The notes beneath the pieces are model-generated. The model was not told the origin of the DNA and did no database searches. It saw only the letters and a list, made by a program, of their open reading frames with translations. Source: CAYFZR01 sp046760505 [NCBI: Candidatus Hydrothermarchaeota archaeon] (GTDB lineage: Archaea > CAYFZR01). From it: a stretch of 64,000 nucleotides of DNA. Below, in pieces: positions 33,338 to 42,287 of the stretch (the stretch's first letter is position 1; every line of letters begins with the position of its first letter). The stretch spans positions 1 to 64,000 of the forward strand of contig JBHIEG010000011.1 in assembly GCA_046760505.1 (NCBI GenBank), given 5' to 3'. A program made the position numbers and the translations under genes.

Positions 33338-35005
33338 ATGAGGATTATAACGTTTCTCTCGGGGAAAGGAGGCGTGGGCAAAACAACGGTAGCATGCAAT
33401 CTAGCTATTTCACTGGCTAAACTCAAGAAAAAGGTCATTATAATAGATGCAGACTGGGCAATGGCGAACCTAGATATATTATTTGGGCTGAAAAATACCC
33501 CATATACCCTCTTAGATGTTATAGATGGGAAAGATCTTGATTTAGCAATCTACGATGCTCCTTTTGGTGTCAAGGTAATTCCTGCAGGCTTTACACTGGA
33601 CTGGGAACGTCCATTAGGGGATGAAATAATAGATGTGATAGAAAAATTATCTGAGAGATTTGATTATATTCTAATTGATGCTCCACCTGGAAAAGATGCT
33701 TCATCAATATTCTTTAAGGGATTTGAGTTCGTCGTGGTTACAATTCCAGAAACCTCTGCCATATCTGATGCTCTAAAGACTAAGGCAGTTGCAGAAAGAT
33801 ACGGCATGCATTTTTTAGGAGTCATAGTTAATCGAGCAACAGGATCTCTTGAAGAAATATCCAAGCGAGAAATAGAATCTGCTTTTGAATCCGAGATTTT
33901 AGGCTGGATACCAGAAGAAATTCTGATGAAAAAAGCAGTTGCATTGGAAAAACCAATTACTTCTTTATTTTTGGACAGTGAAGTTAACAAAATATTTGAA
34001 AACATAGCAAAGAGGATAAACGATCAATCTCCATCCAAGATTGGAGTAATGATCGAAGAACTGAAAAAAGCAAAAGAAAAGGGTAAAAAATCCATTGAGA
34101 ATTTATATTTTAAAATAGAAGAAGGGTCTCCTAGAGATGTAAAGGAGAAAAATTTCATAGAAGATATTTCATTTAATACATTTTCATTCAATATACTAGA
34201 ACCCGAGGAAAAAACTGTTTATTATTCCATATTCGATGTAGAAAAAGAATTTTCAAGAGATATTTCTTTTAAAATTGAAGAGAAAAAAGATAAAAAACTG
34301 ATCCAATCCGTCTTTGAAGTTGAGGAATTAGAGCAAGAACCAAATCTAAAGATTATTGAAAAAGAAGACAAACATGAGATAAAAGAATTCACTCCAAAAG
34401 TTGAGGGACTGGAATTTTTGGATGAAGTTAGAAAAATAAATAGAAGAGTAGACCATCTATTCGTTAGAGAAGTTGCCATAGATCTAAAAAATCTGGTAGA
34501 ATTAATAGACAAATATAGAAAGGTGATCGGTAAGGATCGCAAAATGAGTGAGGAATACGAAGATCTACTAAAGGAGAGAGAAAAGAAACTCAAACCATAC
34601 CTGCCATTTAAAGAATTTGATTTCTATACATTTCAGAAATGGCAATCAGAAATTGAAAAAATTGAAAAAATGTCATTAAAAGATTATAGGTGGTATATGG
34701 TTTTAGGAATATTTGCATCTCTGCTCGTTGCTTTAATAGTCTTCTCAATGGATCCCTATCTTTCAGCATTGCTTTTCTTGATTTCAGCTGCTTCTCTGGG
34801 ATCCTTTCTATATTTAGATTTAAGCCGGAGCATCTCTAATAGATATAAAAGATTGAATCAAGAAATACTAGATTATCTAATAAACATAGTAAAAGAGGCG
34901 AACATAAACCCAAGTGAATTCATATTGAACCTTTCACACAAAGATTACAGAGGAGTGAAGTATGAGAAATTAAATAAAGGGTACAAAGCCACCTTGATCT
35001 TGTAG
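33338..35005 (+). CDS. ParA/MinD-type ATPase with long linker and membrane domain
   Basis: 555 residues. The first 230 are a MinD/ParA ATPase: LSGKGGVGKTTVACNLAI (deviant Walker A), IIDADWAMANLDILFG and LIDAPPGKDASS. Then comes a charged region (about 235-365) with repeated short SxFxVE-like motifs (YYSIFDVEKE, QSVFEVEELE) and a coiled coil to about 440. Two membrane helices follow (about 450-495) and a short cytosolic tail. MinD proteins usually end with an amphipathic helix, so this fixed membrane anchoring is unusual. AGGAGATCAC precedes the ATG. Confidence 0.88.
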   Translation: MRIITFLSGKGGVGKTTVACNLAISLAKLKKKVIIIDADWAMANLDILFGLKNTPYTLLDVIDGKDLDLAIYDAPFGVKVIPAGFTLDWERPLGDEIIDVIEKLSERFDYILIDAPPGKDASSIFFKGFEFVVVTIPETSAISDALKTKAVAERYGMHFLGVIVNRATGSLEEISKREIESAFESEILGWIPEEILMKKAVALEKPITSLFLDSEVNKIFENIAKRINDQSPSKIGVMIEELKKAKEKGKKSIENLYFKIEEGSPRDVKEKNFIEDISFNTFSFNILEPEEKTVYYSIFDVEKEFSRDISFKIEEKKDKKLIQSVFEVEELEQEPNLKIIEKEDKHEIKEFTPKVEGLEFLDEVRKINRRVDHLFVREVAIDLKNLVELIDKYRKVIGKDRKMSEEYEDLLKEREKKLKPYLPFKEFDFYTFQKWQSEIEKIEKMSLKDYRWYMVLGIFASLLVALIVFSMDPYLSALLFLISAASLGSFLYLDLSRSISNRYKRLNQEILDYLINIVKEANINPSEFILNLSHKDYRGVKYEKLNKGYKATLIL

Positions 35006-35058
35006 CCCTCAACTAGAATTCATACCTTTTGATTTTTAGGCTCAGACAAAGAATTCCA

Positions 35059-35436
35059 TCAATACTTAAAAATGATCCATATAAGAGGAAGTATAACTAT
35101 CATGCTCAAGAATATGTAGGCAGGATGATGAATTAATCTCTTTTCAAAGAGATTCATTTTTTCCAGCCTTTTTTCAGATTCTAATATCATTTCAGGATCT
35201 GCGTCAATCCCTTTTTTCTTCAAGTACTCCGCGCATTTCTCAGGTGTGAATTCATGTGGGTAAAGATAGATGTAATGGTATACCTCCAAATCTAATGGGG
35301 ATAGGTTTTTTGGATTGTACTCTTCAACTGTCCAGTACTCATAAAACGAGAAACCCTTTAGATACCAATCATAGATCGGATAAAAAAATAAAAAAAGAAC
35401 AATTATGATTATCGTTAATTTAAGCCTGTTTCTCAA
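35059..35436 (-). CDS. Small membrane protein with two terminal helices
   Basis: 125 residues: an N-terminal membrane helix (about 6-23), an extracytoplasmic helical domain of about 75 residues (LSPLDLEVYHYIYLYPHEFT, then EKCAEYLKKKGI), and a C-terminal membrane helix (about 105-123). The central part resembles a small winged-helix-like unit, but no family is recognised. It lies 9 nt downstream of the thioredoxin-like lipoprotein gene on the same strand and is probably co-expressed with it. Confidence 0.7.
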   Translation of the reverse strand: MRNRLKLTIIIIVLFLFFYPIYDWYLKGFSFYEYWTVEEYNPKNLSPLDLEVYHYIYLYPHEFTPEKCAEYLKKKGIDADPEMILESEKRLEKMNLFEKRLIHHPAYIFLSMIVILPLIWIIFKY

Positions 35437-35445
35437 ATCCAGACC

Positions 35446-35976
35446 TCATATTTTGTATTTTTTTCTGGAAACCAGCTCTAGTTTCTTACCTTGGTTCCTT
35501 ACCTCATATATCTCTATTGTCTTTTCAGTAGTTGTATCCTCTTTTTTTAACCGATCATTTTGAAGTATGGACCAAATGAACATTTTTTTGTAATTATCCT
35601 TATTCTCTACTTTAGGTCCGTGAAGCAACTCAAGATTGGAAAATCTCACTATCGGCAGGGCTTGAACGCCGCCGTACTCAGATAGCACACCGAGAGCACT
35701 GAGATAAGAATTCACGTCTTCTACATTATCGACAGAATAGGTCATTATATTGACATAAATTCCGAGAGATTCTGCCTCTTCTTTAACCTCGGCCATCGCG
35801 GCTTTAGCAGGTTTACAAGGTTCGCAAAACTTGCTCGTAACAAATATGACATCGACGGTCTTAAGATTTAATCTCTTTAAATCTGATATCTCCACTGTTT
35901 GCCAGTCTTTTTTTTCTTCACCGGAGATACATCCAATGAAGGCCAATAGCACAATTAAAGTTAGCAATCTTCTCAA
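35446..35976 (-). CDS. Thioredoxin-like lipoprotein
   Basis: 176 residues. The N-terminus is a lipoprotein signal ending LLAFIGC (Cys16). The thioredoxin-like domain has the redox motif CEPC (Cys51, Cys54) in VTSKFCEPCKPAK and a cis-proline segment QALPIVRF. It should act outside the cytoplasmic membrane as a disulfide reductase or isomerase. A second secreted thioredoxin-like protein is encoded divergently at 36926, and a small Cys-Cys membrane protein lies just upstream. Confidence 0.85.
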   Translation of the reverse strand: MRRLLTLIVLLAFIGCISGEEKKDWQTVEISDLKRLNLKTVDVIFVTSKFCEPCKPAKAAMAEVKEEAESLGIYVNIMTYSVDNVEDVNSYLSALGVLSEYGGVQALPIVRFSNLELLHGPKVENKDNYKKMFIWSILQNDRLKKEDTTTEKTIEIYEVRNQGKKLELVSRKKYKI

Positions 35977-35985
35977 TAAATCACC

Positions 35986-36123
35986 TCATGCTATACCCAG
36001 ACATGATAGACAGGGTAGGCTTGCAATCGTCCTTGACCAGTAGTGCTGCTTATATATAATTCCCGCTATCATCAGGGAAACACCTATAAGCAATATAAGT
36101 AATATAATCCACCTATTTTCCAT
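35986..36123 (-). CDS. Small membrane protein with C-terminal CLSC motif
   Basis: 45 residues from the ATG at 36123. One membrane helix (about 5-22) is followed by YKQHYWSRTIASLPCLSCLG and IA at the end. The CxxC after a membrane anchor, directly upstream of a thioredoxin-like lipoprotein gene (10 nt gap), suggests a redox or metal role. The frame is open to 36207, but the extra residues would overlap the divergent gene. No family is recognised. Confidence 0.6.
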   Translation of the reverse strand: MENRWIILLILLIGVSLMIAGIIYKQHYWSRTIASLPCLSCLGIA

Positions 36124-36168
36124 GAAGATCCATAGATCAGAAACGATAAAAAAGTTTCCGGTGGTAAG

Positions 36169-36441
36169 ATGCTGCCAGCGATAATGATTATGCTTATATT
36201 CTCTCATTCGTCACTTGCAGATATTCAACAAGAATACTTTGATCTCGTAAAAAAGATTGATAGTGAAACAACAGAGTTAAATAATCTTGATTCAGCTGTT
36301 AAAACCACACAGGAAATAATTGAAAGCTACGAAGCTCTTAACAATTCATTAAAAACCAGAATAATTTTGTTTTCCATGTTAGACATTGGCTTAGTTGCAT
36401 CATCCATCATTTTATGGAGGAGATTCATATCTGGCTCCTAG
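36169..36441 (+). CDS. Small secreted coiled-coil protein with membrane anchor
   Basis: 90 residues: a signal-like N-terminus (LPAIMIMLIFSHSSLA), a coiled-coil stretch (about 20-65, IDSETTELNNLDSAVKTTQE) and a C-terminal membrane helix ending WRRF. CCGGTGGT precedes the ATG. It overlaps the next gene by 28 nt. It is the first of three plus-strand genes for secreted or membrane proteins divergent from the thioredoxin-lipoprotein operon. No family is recognised. Confidence 0.65.
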   Translation: MLPAIMIMLIFSHSSLADIQQEYFDLVKKIDSETTELNNLDSAVKTTQEIIESYEALNNSLKTRIILFSMLDIGLVASSIILWRRFISGS

Positions 36442-36965
36442 CAATTTTGCTGATAAACGTATCCTTCTCAAATTCAGTTAATGTTACTTTGTACAATCCT
36501 AATTCCACAGTAATATACAATCCAACCGTTGAATGCGACGGTAAGAGATACTTTTTACCAAATTTAGAAGAAGGAGAGTCTTATTCTGTTTATCTTTTGC
36601 CTGAGAAGAGTTTTACCCTTAAGGTTGTTTACGAGTGGATTGAATGTAATGAGACTTATTGTCCAGTCTTGCCGAATAGAATTTCCACCTGGAAGAAACA
36701 TTATACATGGAGTGGAATTGGGTACATAGATGTTGAGAGACTTAAGAATAGAAATATCAAAAAGAAAGCTGAGTTAATTGAACTAGAAGGAAAGAAAGAA
36801 ATATTGAAAACTGAGTTAAAGACGTTAAACGAATATAAAAGAAATTTAAAAAAATACTATGAAAAACTCGCTTACTTGGAAAGGATGATTAGATATGCAT
36901 CTATTGGATTGGCAGGGGTTTTCGTATGCCTAATTTTATATACAGCAACAAGGTTCATCTTTTAA
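36414..36965 (+). CDS. Membrane protein: beta domain, coiled coil, C-terminal helix
   Basis: 183 residues. An N-terminal signal or helix (WLLAILLINVSFS) is followed by a beta domain (about 20-100) with NVTLYNPNSTVIYNPTVECD and three more cysteines in ECDGK, ECNETYC. A coiled coil (about 105-155) and a C-terminal membrane helix complete it, the same ground plan as the 90-aa neighbour. The ATG at 36414 has no ribosome-binding site of its own; GGAGG right after it could serve an in-frame ATC at 36429. No family is recognised. Confidence 0.65.
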   Translation: MEEIHIWLLAILLINVSFSNSVNVTLYNPNSTVIYNPTVECDGKRYFLPNLEEGESYSVYLLPEKSFTLKVVYEWIECNETYCPVLPNRISTWKKHYTWSGIGYIDVERLKNRNIKKKAELIELEGKKEILKTELKTLNEYKRNLKKYYEKLAYLERMIRYASIGLAGVFVCLILYTATRFIF

Positions 36966-37687
36966 TTCTTTTTTCTTTAATTTTTTGTTCAATAATACCT
37001 GTTTCTTCTTTTGAGGTTGAAATTTATACAGATAAAAAAAGTTATGAGCCAAATGAGGTTATAACAGTGTTTATAACAACAAAGGATAATGGCATGCCAT
37101 TTGATGTGTCTTTTGTAAATGTAACCGTAGAATCTCCATACGGAGTTATTGAGGTCAAACATCGAAGCACGAGATACGTTGGATGTATTGTAAGAACCTT
37201 TCGCCCATCGAAAAAAGGACTTTACACCATAAATGCGGAATTCAAAGAACTATCTGTATCCAGAAACATAGTCGTATCCAGTAGAGATACCTTCTTTGAT
37301 GATCTAAAAAAATTAAAAAAGCCGGTTGAAATCATCATTTTTTCCAGAGAAAAATGTGCTGAGTGTCCTCTGGCAAATAAGATTGTTGAAAATGCCAAAA
37401 TAATCAACTCTGAAAAAATAAATGTACGCGGTCTTGACATAGATATGTCAAAAGAAGCAGTTGAACTCGGAATATCTACTTCGCCCACTGTTCTCATAAA
37501 CAGAGAAAAGAAGATCGTCGGATGGCATGGTTACAAGGAATTCAGGGAAGAATTAAGGCAAAAGATCTTGGAGGAGGGAGGAATAGAAAAGGGAAAGAAA
37601 CCTGTTTTTTTATTGATGATACCTGTTTTTCTAGCCGGATTTGTTATTCTCTTGCTTTTCCTTGCATCTTTATTAAAGAAAGGATGA
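36926..37687 (+). CDS. Secreted Ig-like plus thioredoxin/glutaredoxin-like membrane protein
   Basis: 253 residues. A signal peptide (to about 29) is followed by an immunoglobulin-like or MG2-like domain (about 30-118, EIYTDKKSYEPNEVITVFIT). A thioredoxin-like domain (about 130-215) follows, with CAEC (Cys144, Cys147), the cis-proline STSPTVLINREKKIVGWHGY and a helix, then a C-terminal membrane helix (about 228-249). It should face the outside of the cell. The start overlaps the previous gene by 40 nt; a shorter start near the signal peptide is possible. Confidence 0.8.
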   Translation: MPNFIYSNKVHLLILFSLIFCSIIPVSSFEVEIYTDKKSYEPNEVITVFITTKDNGMPFDVSFVNVTVESPYGVIEVKHRSTRYVGCIVRTFRPSKKGLYTINAEFKELSVSRNIVVSSRDTFFDDLKKLKKPVEIIIFSREKCAECPLANKIVENAKIINSEKINVRGLDIDMSKEAVELGISTSPTVLINREKKIVGWHGYKEFREELRQKILEEGGIEKGKKPVFLLMIPVFLAGFVILLLFLASLLKKG

Positions 37688-37695
37688 ACTAAAAA

Positions 37696-39228
37696 TTAAC
37701 TTATTAACTCCCCCGCTTCTTCAAATTTTATCTCTTCCTTCAAAAGGTTTCTCAAAATATCTTTCAACTCATTTGCCTTCACTCTAATTTGTTTCATTGT
37801 ATCTCTATCTCTTATGGTCACTGTATCATCTCTCAAGGTTTGATAATCAACTGTTACGCAGAAAGGACAGCCTATTTCGTCTGCTCTTGCATATCTCCTT
37901 CCAATCGATCCTCTATCATCATACAATACATCAAACCCACTAATTTTCAGTTCCTTGTATATTTCCCATGCACGCGTATCTAATCCATTTCTTTTCATGA
38001 GAGGATATACCTCTACCTCTATTGGTGCTATTATTCTAGGAAATTGGAACCAGCTCCAGTCCCTGTCGTAGCCCTTGTCCCTGAAGCAATGTTCAAGCAC
38101 ACAGTATATACTCCTCTCCACGCCAAAAGAGGGTTCCACAACGTGGGCTATTAGTTTTTTACCGTTGTCCTCAATGCTGAGGTCTACGCCGCTATGCTTT
38201 CCGTGATTGCCTAAATCGTAGTCTCTCCGGTAGGCGTTGCCCACTATCTCTATAACCCCTCCTTCCAACTCCACTTCAAGATCCCAGTTTCCTCCACTGT
38301 AATGAGGAGTTTCTTCGGGTAGCATATGCCTGAATCTAAATTTTTCCCATGGTATACCAATTTTTGTGTAGAATATTGTCTCTAGTGCGAGATAATAAGC
38401 CATGAATTTGTTCGGCAATATTCTTTTTTCAAATGCTTCCTTTGCGGTTATCTCCAATATTTTCGGGTCATCTTTCTTCTGCTCTTCTCTTGTCAAAAGT
38501 CTTAATTTTACATTTTCTTTATCCTTAAAGCCTGGATGCTCATTAATCTTATCTGGGTTTACGAACATCTCTATTTCCATCTGTGCAAACTCTCTCAGTC
38601 TAATAAGACCTTTTCTTGGGGAGACTTCGTTTCTCATGGATTTTCCTACCTGCGCTATACCAAATGGAAGTTTTTGACGCATGGAAGTAGCAGTTCTCTT
38701 GAAGTCTAGGAACATTATCTGGGCTGTTTCAGGTCTCATGTATGCTACGCTTCCCTTGCTGCCTACCTTCGTCCCCAGCATTAAATTAAAGACCTTTACA
38801 TCTCCCAATTCTCCACCGCAACTTGGACAGTTTATGGAGTTATCCCTAATTATCTGTGTTAACTCTTCTTCACTTAATCCCTCCACAAATTGCCCAGTTT
38901 CCTCTTCTATAAGGTGGTCCGCTCTGACTTCTTCCTTACATTCCTTACACTCGACTACAGGATCTACGAAATGATCTACATGCCCAGACGCCTTTAAAAC
39001 TGGAAATGGCAGTACTATTGCTCCATCTACCATGAATACCGGAGGCTCAATTTCGCTTTTTACGAACATATCTGTCCATAGTTTGACGATTTTATCTTTG
39101 AGGAGAGAACCTATGGGTCCAAAGTCATATACACCAGCGAATCCACCGTATATTTCAGCCGTAGGAAAGACAAAACCCCTTCTGATTGAAACTTCCATAA
39201 CCTTATCCAGTTTTGTTCTTTTAGCCAT
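37696..39228 (-). CDS. glyS: Glycyl-tRNA synthetase (archaeal/eukaryotic type)
   Basis: Class II dimeric synthetase for tRNA-Gly, 510 residues, a little shorter than many archaeal members. It opens with MEVSIRRGFVFPTAEIYGGF and AGVYDFGPIG. KASGHVDHF lies next to the zinc-like CKECKE...CPSCGG insert. Motif 2 is RNEVSPRKGLIRLREFAQME and motif 3 is EPSFGVERSIYCVL. The anticodon-binding domain ends the protein. It is followed 5 nt upstream by the CBS-domain gene on the same strand. Confidence 0.96.
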   Translation of the reverse strand: MAKRTKLDKVMEVSIRRGFVFPTAEIYGGFAGVYDFGPIGSLLKDKIVKLWTDMFVKSEIEPPVFMVDGAIVLPFPVLKASGHVDHFVDPVVECKECKEEVRADHLIEEETGQFVEGLSEEELTQIIRDNSINCPSCGGELGDVKVFNLMLGTKVGSKGSVAYMRPETAQIMFLDFKRTATSMRQKLPFGIAQVGKSMRNEVSPRKGLIRLREFAQMEIEMFVNPDKINEHPGFKDKENVKLRLLTREEQKKDDPKILEITAKEAFEKRILPNKFMAYYLALETIFYTKIGIPWEKFRFRHMLPEETPHYSGGNWDLEVELEGGVIEIVGNAYRRDYDLGNHGKHSGVDLSIEDNGKKLIAHVVEPSFGVERSIYCVLEHCFRDKGYDRDWSWFQFPRIIAPIEVEVYPLMKRNGLDTRAWEIYKELKISGFDVLYDDRGSIGRRYARADEIGCPFCVTVDYQTLRDDTVTIRDRDTMKQIRVKANELKDILRNLLKEEIKFEEAGELIS

Positions 39229-39233
39229 TTAAA

Positions 39234-40088
39234 TCACTCCGAATAATCTAAAAATATTCTTACCAAGTCTGTATCTTTAACTACTCCCTCTATTCTTCCT
39301 TCAGCATCTATTACCGGTAGGATATCGATTTTTGACTTTTTCATTCTCCTAGCGCACTCCTGAATCGGAGTCTTCTTTGTTACCTTCAAAACTTCTTTGT
39401 TGGTTATGTTTTCAACAACCAAATCAGGCATCTTGAATTTTTCTTTTACCACGTAGTGTTTGTCTTTACTGTCAATCCTCTCCCAGGTCCATATATCGCC
39501 ATCAGATATGGTAGATAAATTCACAATGGTGTCCTCAGATTCTTCCTCTAAAACAGATACGAAATCTTTTTCTGAGACAACTCCCATGTATCTTCCATCG
39601 TTTTCGACGGCGACAAGGCTTCTCTCGCCTGAGAGCCTTAAAATCTCTAATGCAACAGAAAGAGGAGTTTTGGACCATACGAGGGTGCATTTTCTTGTCA
39701 TGATGTTCTCTGCCGTCTTTTTTATTCCTGTTTTTGGAATTACCTTGGTAACAATATCGTGGACCGATACCAGTCCGACTAAACTTTCACCATCTACAAC
39801 AGGGAGTCTCCTGAATCCTCTTTCCACCATGATTTTCGCTGCTTCTTTAATATCATCATGTGGAGATACGGTTACCGGATCTCTCACCATTACTAAAGCT
39901 AGTTGTTCTTCCTCTGGATTTCTGGCGAGGTCAGACCTTGTAACTATTCCCACAAGCCTATCCGTACCCTCTTTTACAACTGGAAGAGAAGATAAATTGT
40001 GTTTTTTCATTATCTCAATGGCTTCTATTGTGTTACTCGGTACCTTGACGGTTGTGGGGTTGGTAATCATTATCTCCTTTACAAGCAT
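39234..40088 (-). CDS. Protein with four CBS domains
   Basis: 284 residues made of four CBS units in two Bateman pairs: MITNPTTVKVPSNTIEAIEI, MVRDPVTVSPHDDIKEAAKI, IMTRKCTLVWSKTPLSVALE and ITNKEVLKVTKKTPIQECAR. CBS pairs bind adenine nucleotides or SAM and regulate partners. No enzymatic domain is attached. It lies 5 nt upstream of glyS, so it may be co-transcribed. GTTTATATATG at 40131-40141 is a good TATA box, and GGTGACTCC lies before the ATG. Confidence 0.92.
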   Translation of the reverse strand: MLVKEIMITNPTTVKVPSNTIEAIEIMKKHNLSSLPVVKEGTDRLVGIVTRSDLARNPEEEQLALVMVRDPVTVSPHDDIKEAAKIMVERGFRRLPVVDGESLVGLVSVHDIVTKVIPKTGIKKTAENIMTRKCTLVWSKTPLSVALEILRLSGERSLVAVENDGRYMGVVSEKDFVSVLEEESEDTIVNLSTISDGDIWTWERIDSKDKHYVVKEKFKMPDLVVENITNKEVLKVTKKTPIQECARRMKKSKIDILPVIDAEGRIEGVVKDTDLVRIFLDYSE

Positions 40089-40130
40089 CCGGAGTCACCA
40101 ACTTCGTGCCTCATTTTTAATTTTCGTCAT

Positions 40131-40141
40131 CATATATAAAC
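40131..40141 (-). promoter_or_regulatory. TATA box of the CBS-glyS transcript
   Basis: GTTTATATATG on the minus strand, about 48 nt upstream of the CBS gene ATG. It predicts a leader of about 22 nt that includes the GGTGACTCC ribosome-binding site. Confidence 0.5.
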
Positions 40142-40206
40142 TATGCTTGGTATATGGTTGGTACAATAGCATACGAGGTGTCATGCCGTTTTTTTACCGT
40201 GAAGAA

Positions 40207-41280
40207 TCACTTCCATATTAAAATTTTACCGTCTTTTACCACCTGATGAACGTGCTCACTCCTTCCTCTGGAAACAAAGGCCAACAATGGGTCTTTCGCC
40301 CATTTAAGTTCTTTTTCTGGGTTTATTATCACCAAATTTGCCCTTTTGCCCTCTTCAATAATGCCAAAGTCCAACTTTAATACTTCAGATGGATTTACAG
40401 TTATAGCCTTGAGAAAGATCTTTGGATCTATTGTATCCCTTGATATATTACTGTAAAGACGAAATGAAAACCGCATTTCTTCCAGTATGTCTGGTGTGTT
40501 AGCCATGGCATTGTCTGTTCCAAGGCAGATGTATTTTGAATTCAATATACTCGCAGAGGGTATTCCCAGTCGAAAGTATAGATTACTCCTCGGGCAAATT
40601 ACGATTGGTACTTCTTTCTTTATTGCATAATCAACCTCATACTCACTTGCTTTTGTTAGGTGGACCAGAAAATCAGGTTCATATTTCATGCATTCCAACA
40701 ATTCATCTGAGTATATCTCACATGCATGGATTCCCAGCAACTTTTTTCCTCTTCTATTGCTCATTTCTTCTAGTTCTCTTTCGTTGTAATCCCTTACGGA
40801 ACTAATTCCCCAGCCATCTGCGTATTCAATGGCATCGTAGTCTCCATTTGGTCTTCCGAGGATTATTCCCTTGATGGGATAATGCTTCAGCGCTTCTTTC
40901 AATAGAATTATGCCATTTTTCCCGCCTTCTCTGAAATCACAGAATGCTAGAGTTCCACAGGCGAGCATAATATCTAAAGAGCTTTTGATGCCATTTATTA
41001 TATCCTCATTGCTTTTTTTCCCGAGTAATTTATGTTTGAGCCCTTTTGGTCCGACACAATCCTCTAAACTCAAACTGTAACATTGTTCAACCAGACAAGA
41101 ATCTCCCAAATGGGTATGGGTGTTAATGAAAGATGGAAGCATCCATCTTCCTTTCATGTCTATTCCATAAAAATTGTACCCTTCACCTATTTCTGTTATT
41201 TCATCACCTTTTATTTTTAAATAACCAGAAATTGGAATTAAATCCTCGGAATAAAATATTAAAAGGTTTTTCAGTATCAT
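40207..41280 (-). CDS. Amidohydrolase (cytosine/adenosine deaminase-like superfamily)
   Basis: 357 residues. The metal-dependent TIM-barrel hydrolase motifs are complete: LPSFINTHTHLGD with the HxH pair, LLGIHACEIYS with the next histidine, a FLVHLTKA histidine and LGTDNAM with the catalytic aspartate. The small beta sandwich is formed by both ends (LKIKGDEITEIGEG; EEGKRANLVIINP). Family relatives deaminate nucleosides, SAH or guanine; the substrate is not clear from sequence. It is single-gene, with no obvious operon partner. Confidence 0.88.
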   Translation of the reverse strand: MILKNLLIFYSEDLIPISGYLKIKGDEITEIGEGYNFYGIDMKGRWMLPSFINTHTHLGDSCLVEQCYSLSLEDCVGPKGLKHKLLGKKSNEDIINGIKSSLDIMLACGTLAFCDFREGGKNGIILLKEALKHYPIKGIILGRPNGDYDAIEYADGWGISSVRDYNERELEEMSNRRGKKLLGIHACEIYSDELLECMKYEPDFLVHLTKASEYEVDYAIKKEVPIVICPRSNLYFRLGIPSASILNSKYICLGTDNAMANTPDILEEMRFSFRLYSNISRDTIDPKIFLKAITVNPSEVLKLDFGIIEEGKRANLVIINPEKELKWAKDPLLAFVSRGRSEHVHQVVKDGKILIWK

Positions 41281-41396
41281 CTTCAGCCCTTCAAATTTTT
41301 ATTTCTTAAATTCAAATCGTTCAGATTTCCAATGCATATTAAGGACAAGAGTTTTTATAGAATGAAGTCTTTTATAGATATTGCGATGGTGATCTT

Positions 41397-41570
41397 ATGG
41401 TGAGAGCAAGAGGCAAAAGAGAAAGAACCCAACTACCATCCTCGGCTGCTGGATTGGTCAGATACATGGACGTAGAAGAATCTAAAATTCACATAAGTCC
41501 AGAAGCGGTAATTGGACTCACCCTTGTCCTCGTAGGGGCTGAGATTGCCATCCACCTATTCGGCATCTAG
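41397..41570 (+). CDS. secG: Preprotein translocase subunit Sec61 beta (SecG)
   Basis: 57 residues. The archaeal Sec61 beta pattern is exact: MVRARGKRERTQLPSSAAGL, VRYMDVEE, then ISPEAVIGLTLVLVGAEIAI as the single membrane helix. It is the small stabilising subunit of the SecYE channel. GGTGAT lies 3 nt before the ATG, and TTTTTATAG boxes lie upstream at about 41352 and 41371. EngB follows 32 nt later on the same strand. Confidence 0.95.
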   Translation: MVRARGKRERTQLPSSAAGLVRYMDVEESKIHISPEAVIGLTLVLVGAEIAIHLFGI

Positions 41571-41602
41571 GCATATTTTCAAACCGAATAAAAGGAATTA
41601 CA

Positions 41603-42181
41603 ATGCAGGTTATTTTTGTTGGGAGATCAAACGTAGGGAAATCAAGCGTTCTAAGAATGATTACTGGAAAAAAAATTCCAGTGGGCAAAAAACCGGGAGT
41701 TACAAGGAGAATTAACAAGTATTTCCTAAATGATTTAGTTTTTGTGGACTTCCCTGGTTTCGGTTTTATGTACGGAGTTCCCGGGCGTGTTCAAGAAAGG
41801 GTTAAAAGAGACCTGATCAGATATATCGAGGAGAACAGGGAAGAAATTCTCTTCGGAGTTCAGATAATTGACGGTAAAAGTTTTATGGAGATAGTTGAAA
41901 GATGGGAAAGGAGGGGGCAGATACCAATAGATATAGAATTTTTTGAATTGCTAGAGGAATTAGATCTCAATCCCCTCTTGGTAGTGAATAAAATCGATAA
42001 AATAAGGAAAGAAAAGTTAGACGAAGTTTTAAATCAAATATGCGAAAAATTAGGACTCTTACCGCCTTGGAGACAGTGGCTGGATCGATTTATCCCTGTC
42101 TCTGCGAAAACTGGGGAAAACATTTTATTGTTGAAGAAGGTAATAAGGAGGAGAATAGGTGAGGTGGGCAAGGGTGTATAA
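41603..42181 (+). CDS. engB: EngB-type GTP-binding protein
   Basis: 192 residues with the full GTPase set: G1 GRSNVGKSS, the G2 threonine in PGVTRRINKY, G3 DFPGFGF, G4 NKIDK and G5 SAKTGENI. EngB/YihA GTPases assist assembly of the large ribosomal subunit. It directly follows secG and is followed by the rpa-radA operon, which has its own TATA-like TTTTATATCC and AAGGTG. Confidence 0.93.
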   Translation: MQVIFVGRSNVGKSSVLRMITGKKIPVGKKPGVTRRINKYFLNDLVFVDFPGFGFMYGVPGRVQERVKRDLIRYIEENREEILFGVQIIDGKSFMEIVERWERRGQIPIDIEFFELLEELDLNPLLVVNKIDKIRKEKLDEVLNQICEKLGLLPPWRQWLDRFIPVSAKTGENILLLKKVIRRRIGEVGKGV

Positions 42182-42287
42182 GAACATTCACTTTCACTTT
42201 TTGTATTCTTCCCAAAGGCTAGAAATTGACAGACATGATCTCACCTTTTATATCCTTCATGGGAAAGAGTTAGGTTAAGGTGTTAAC

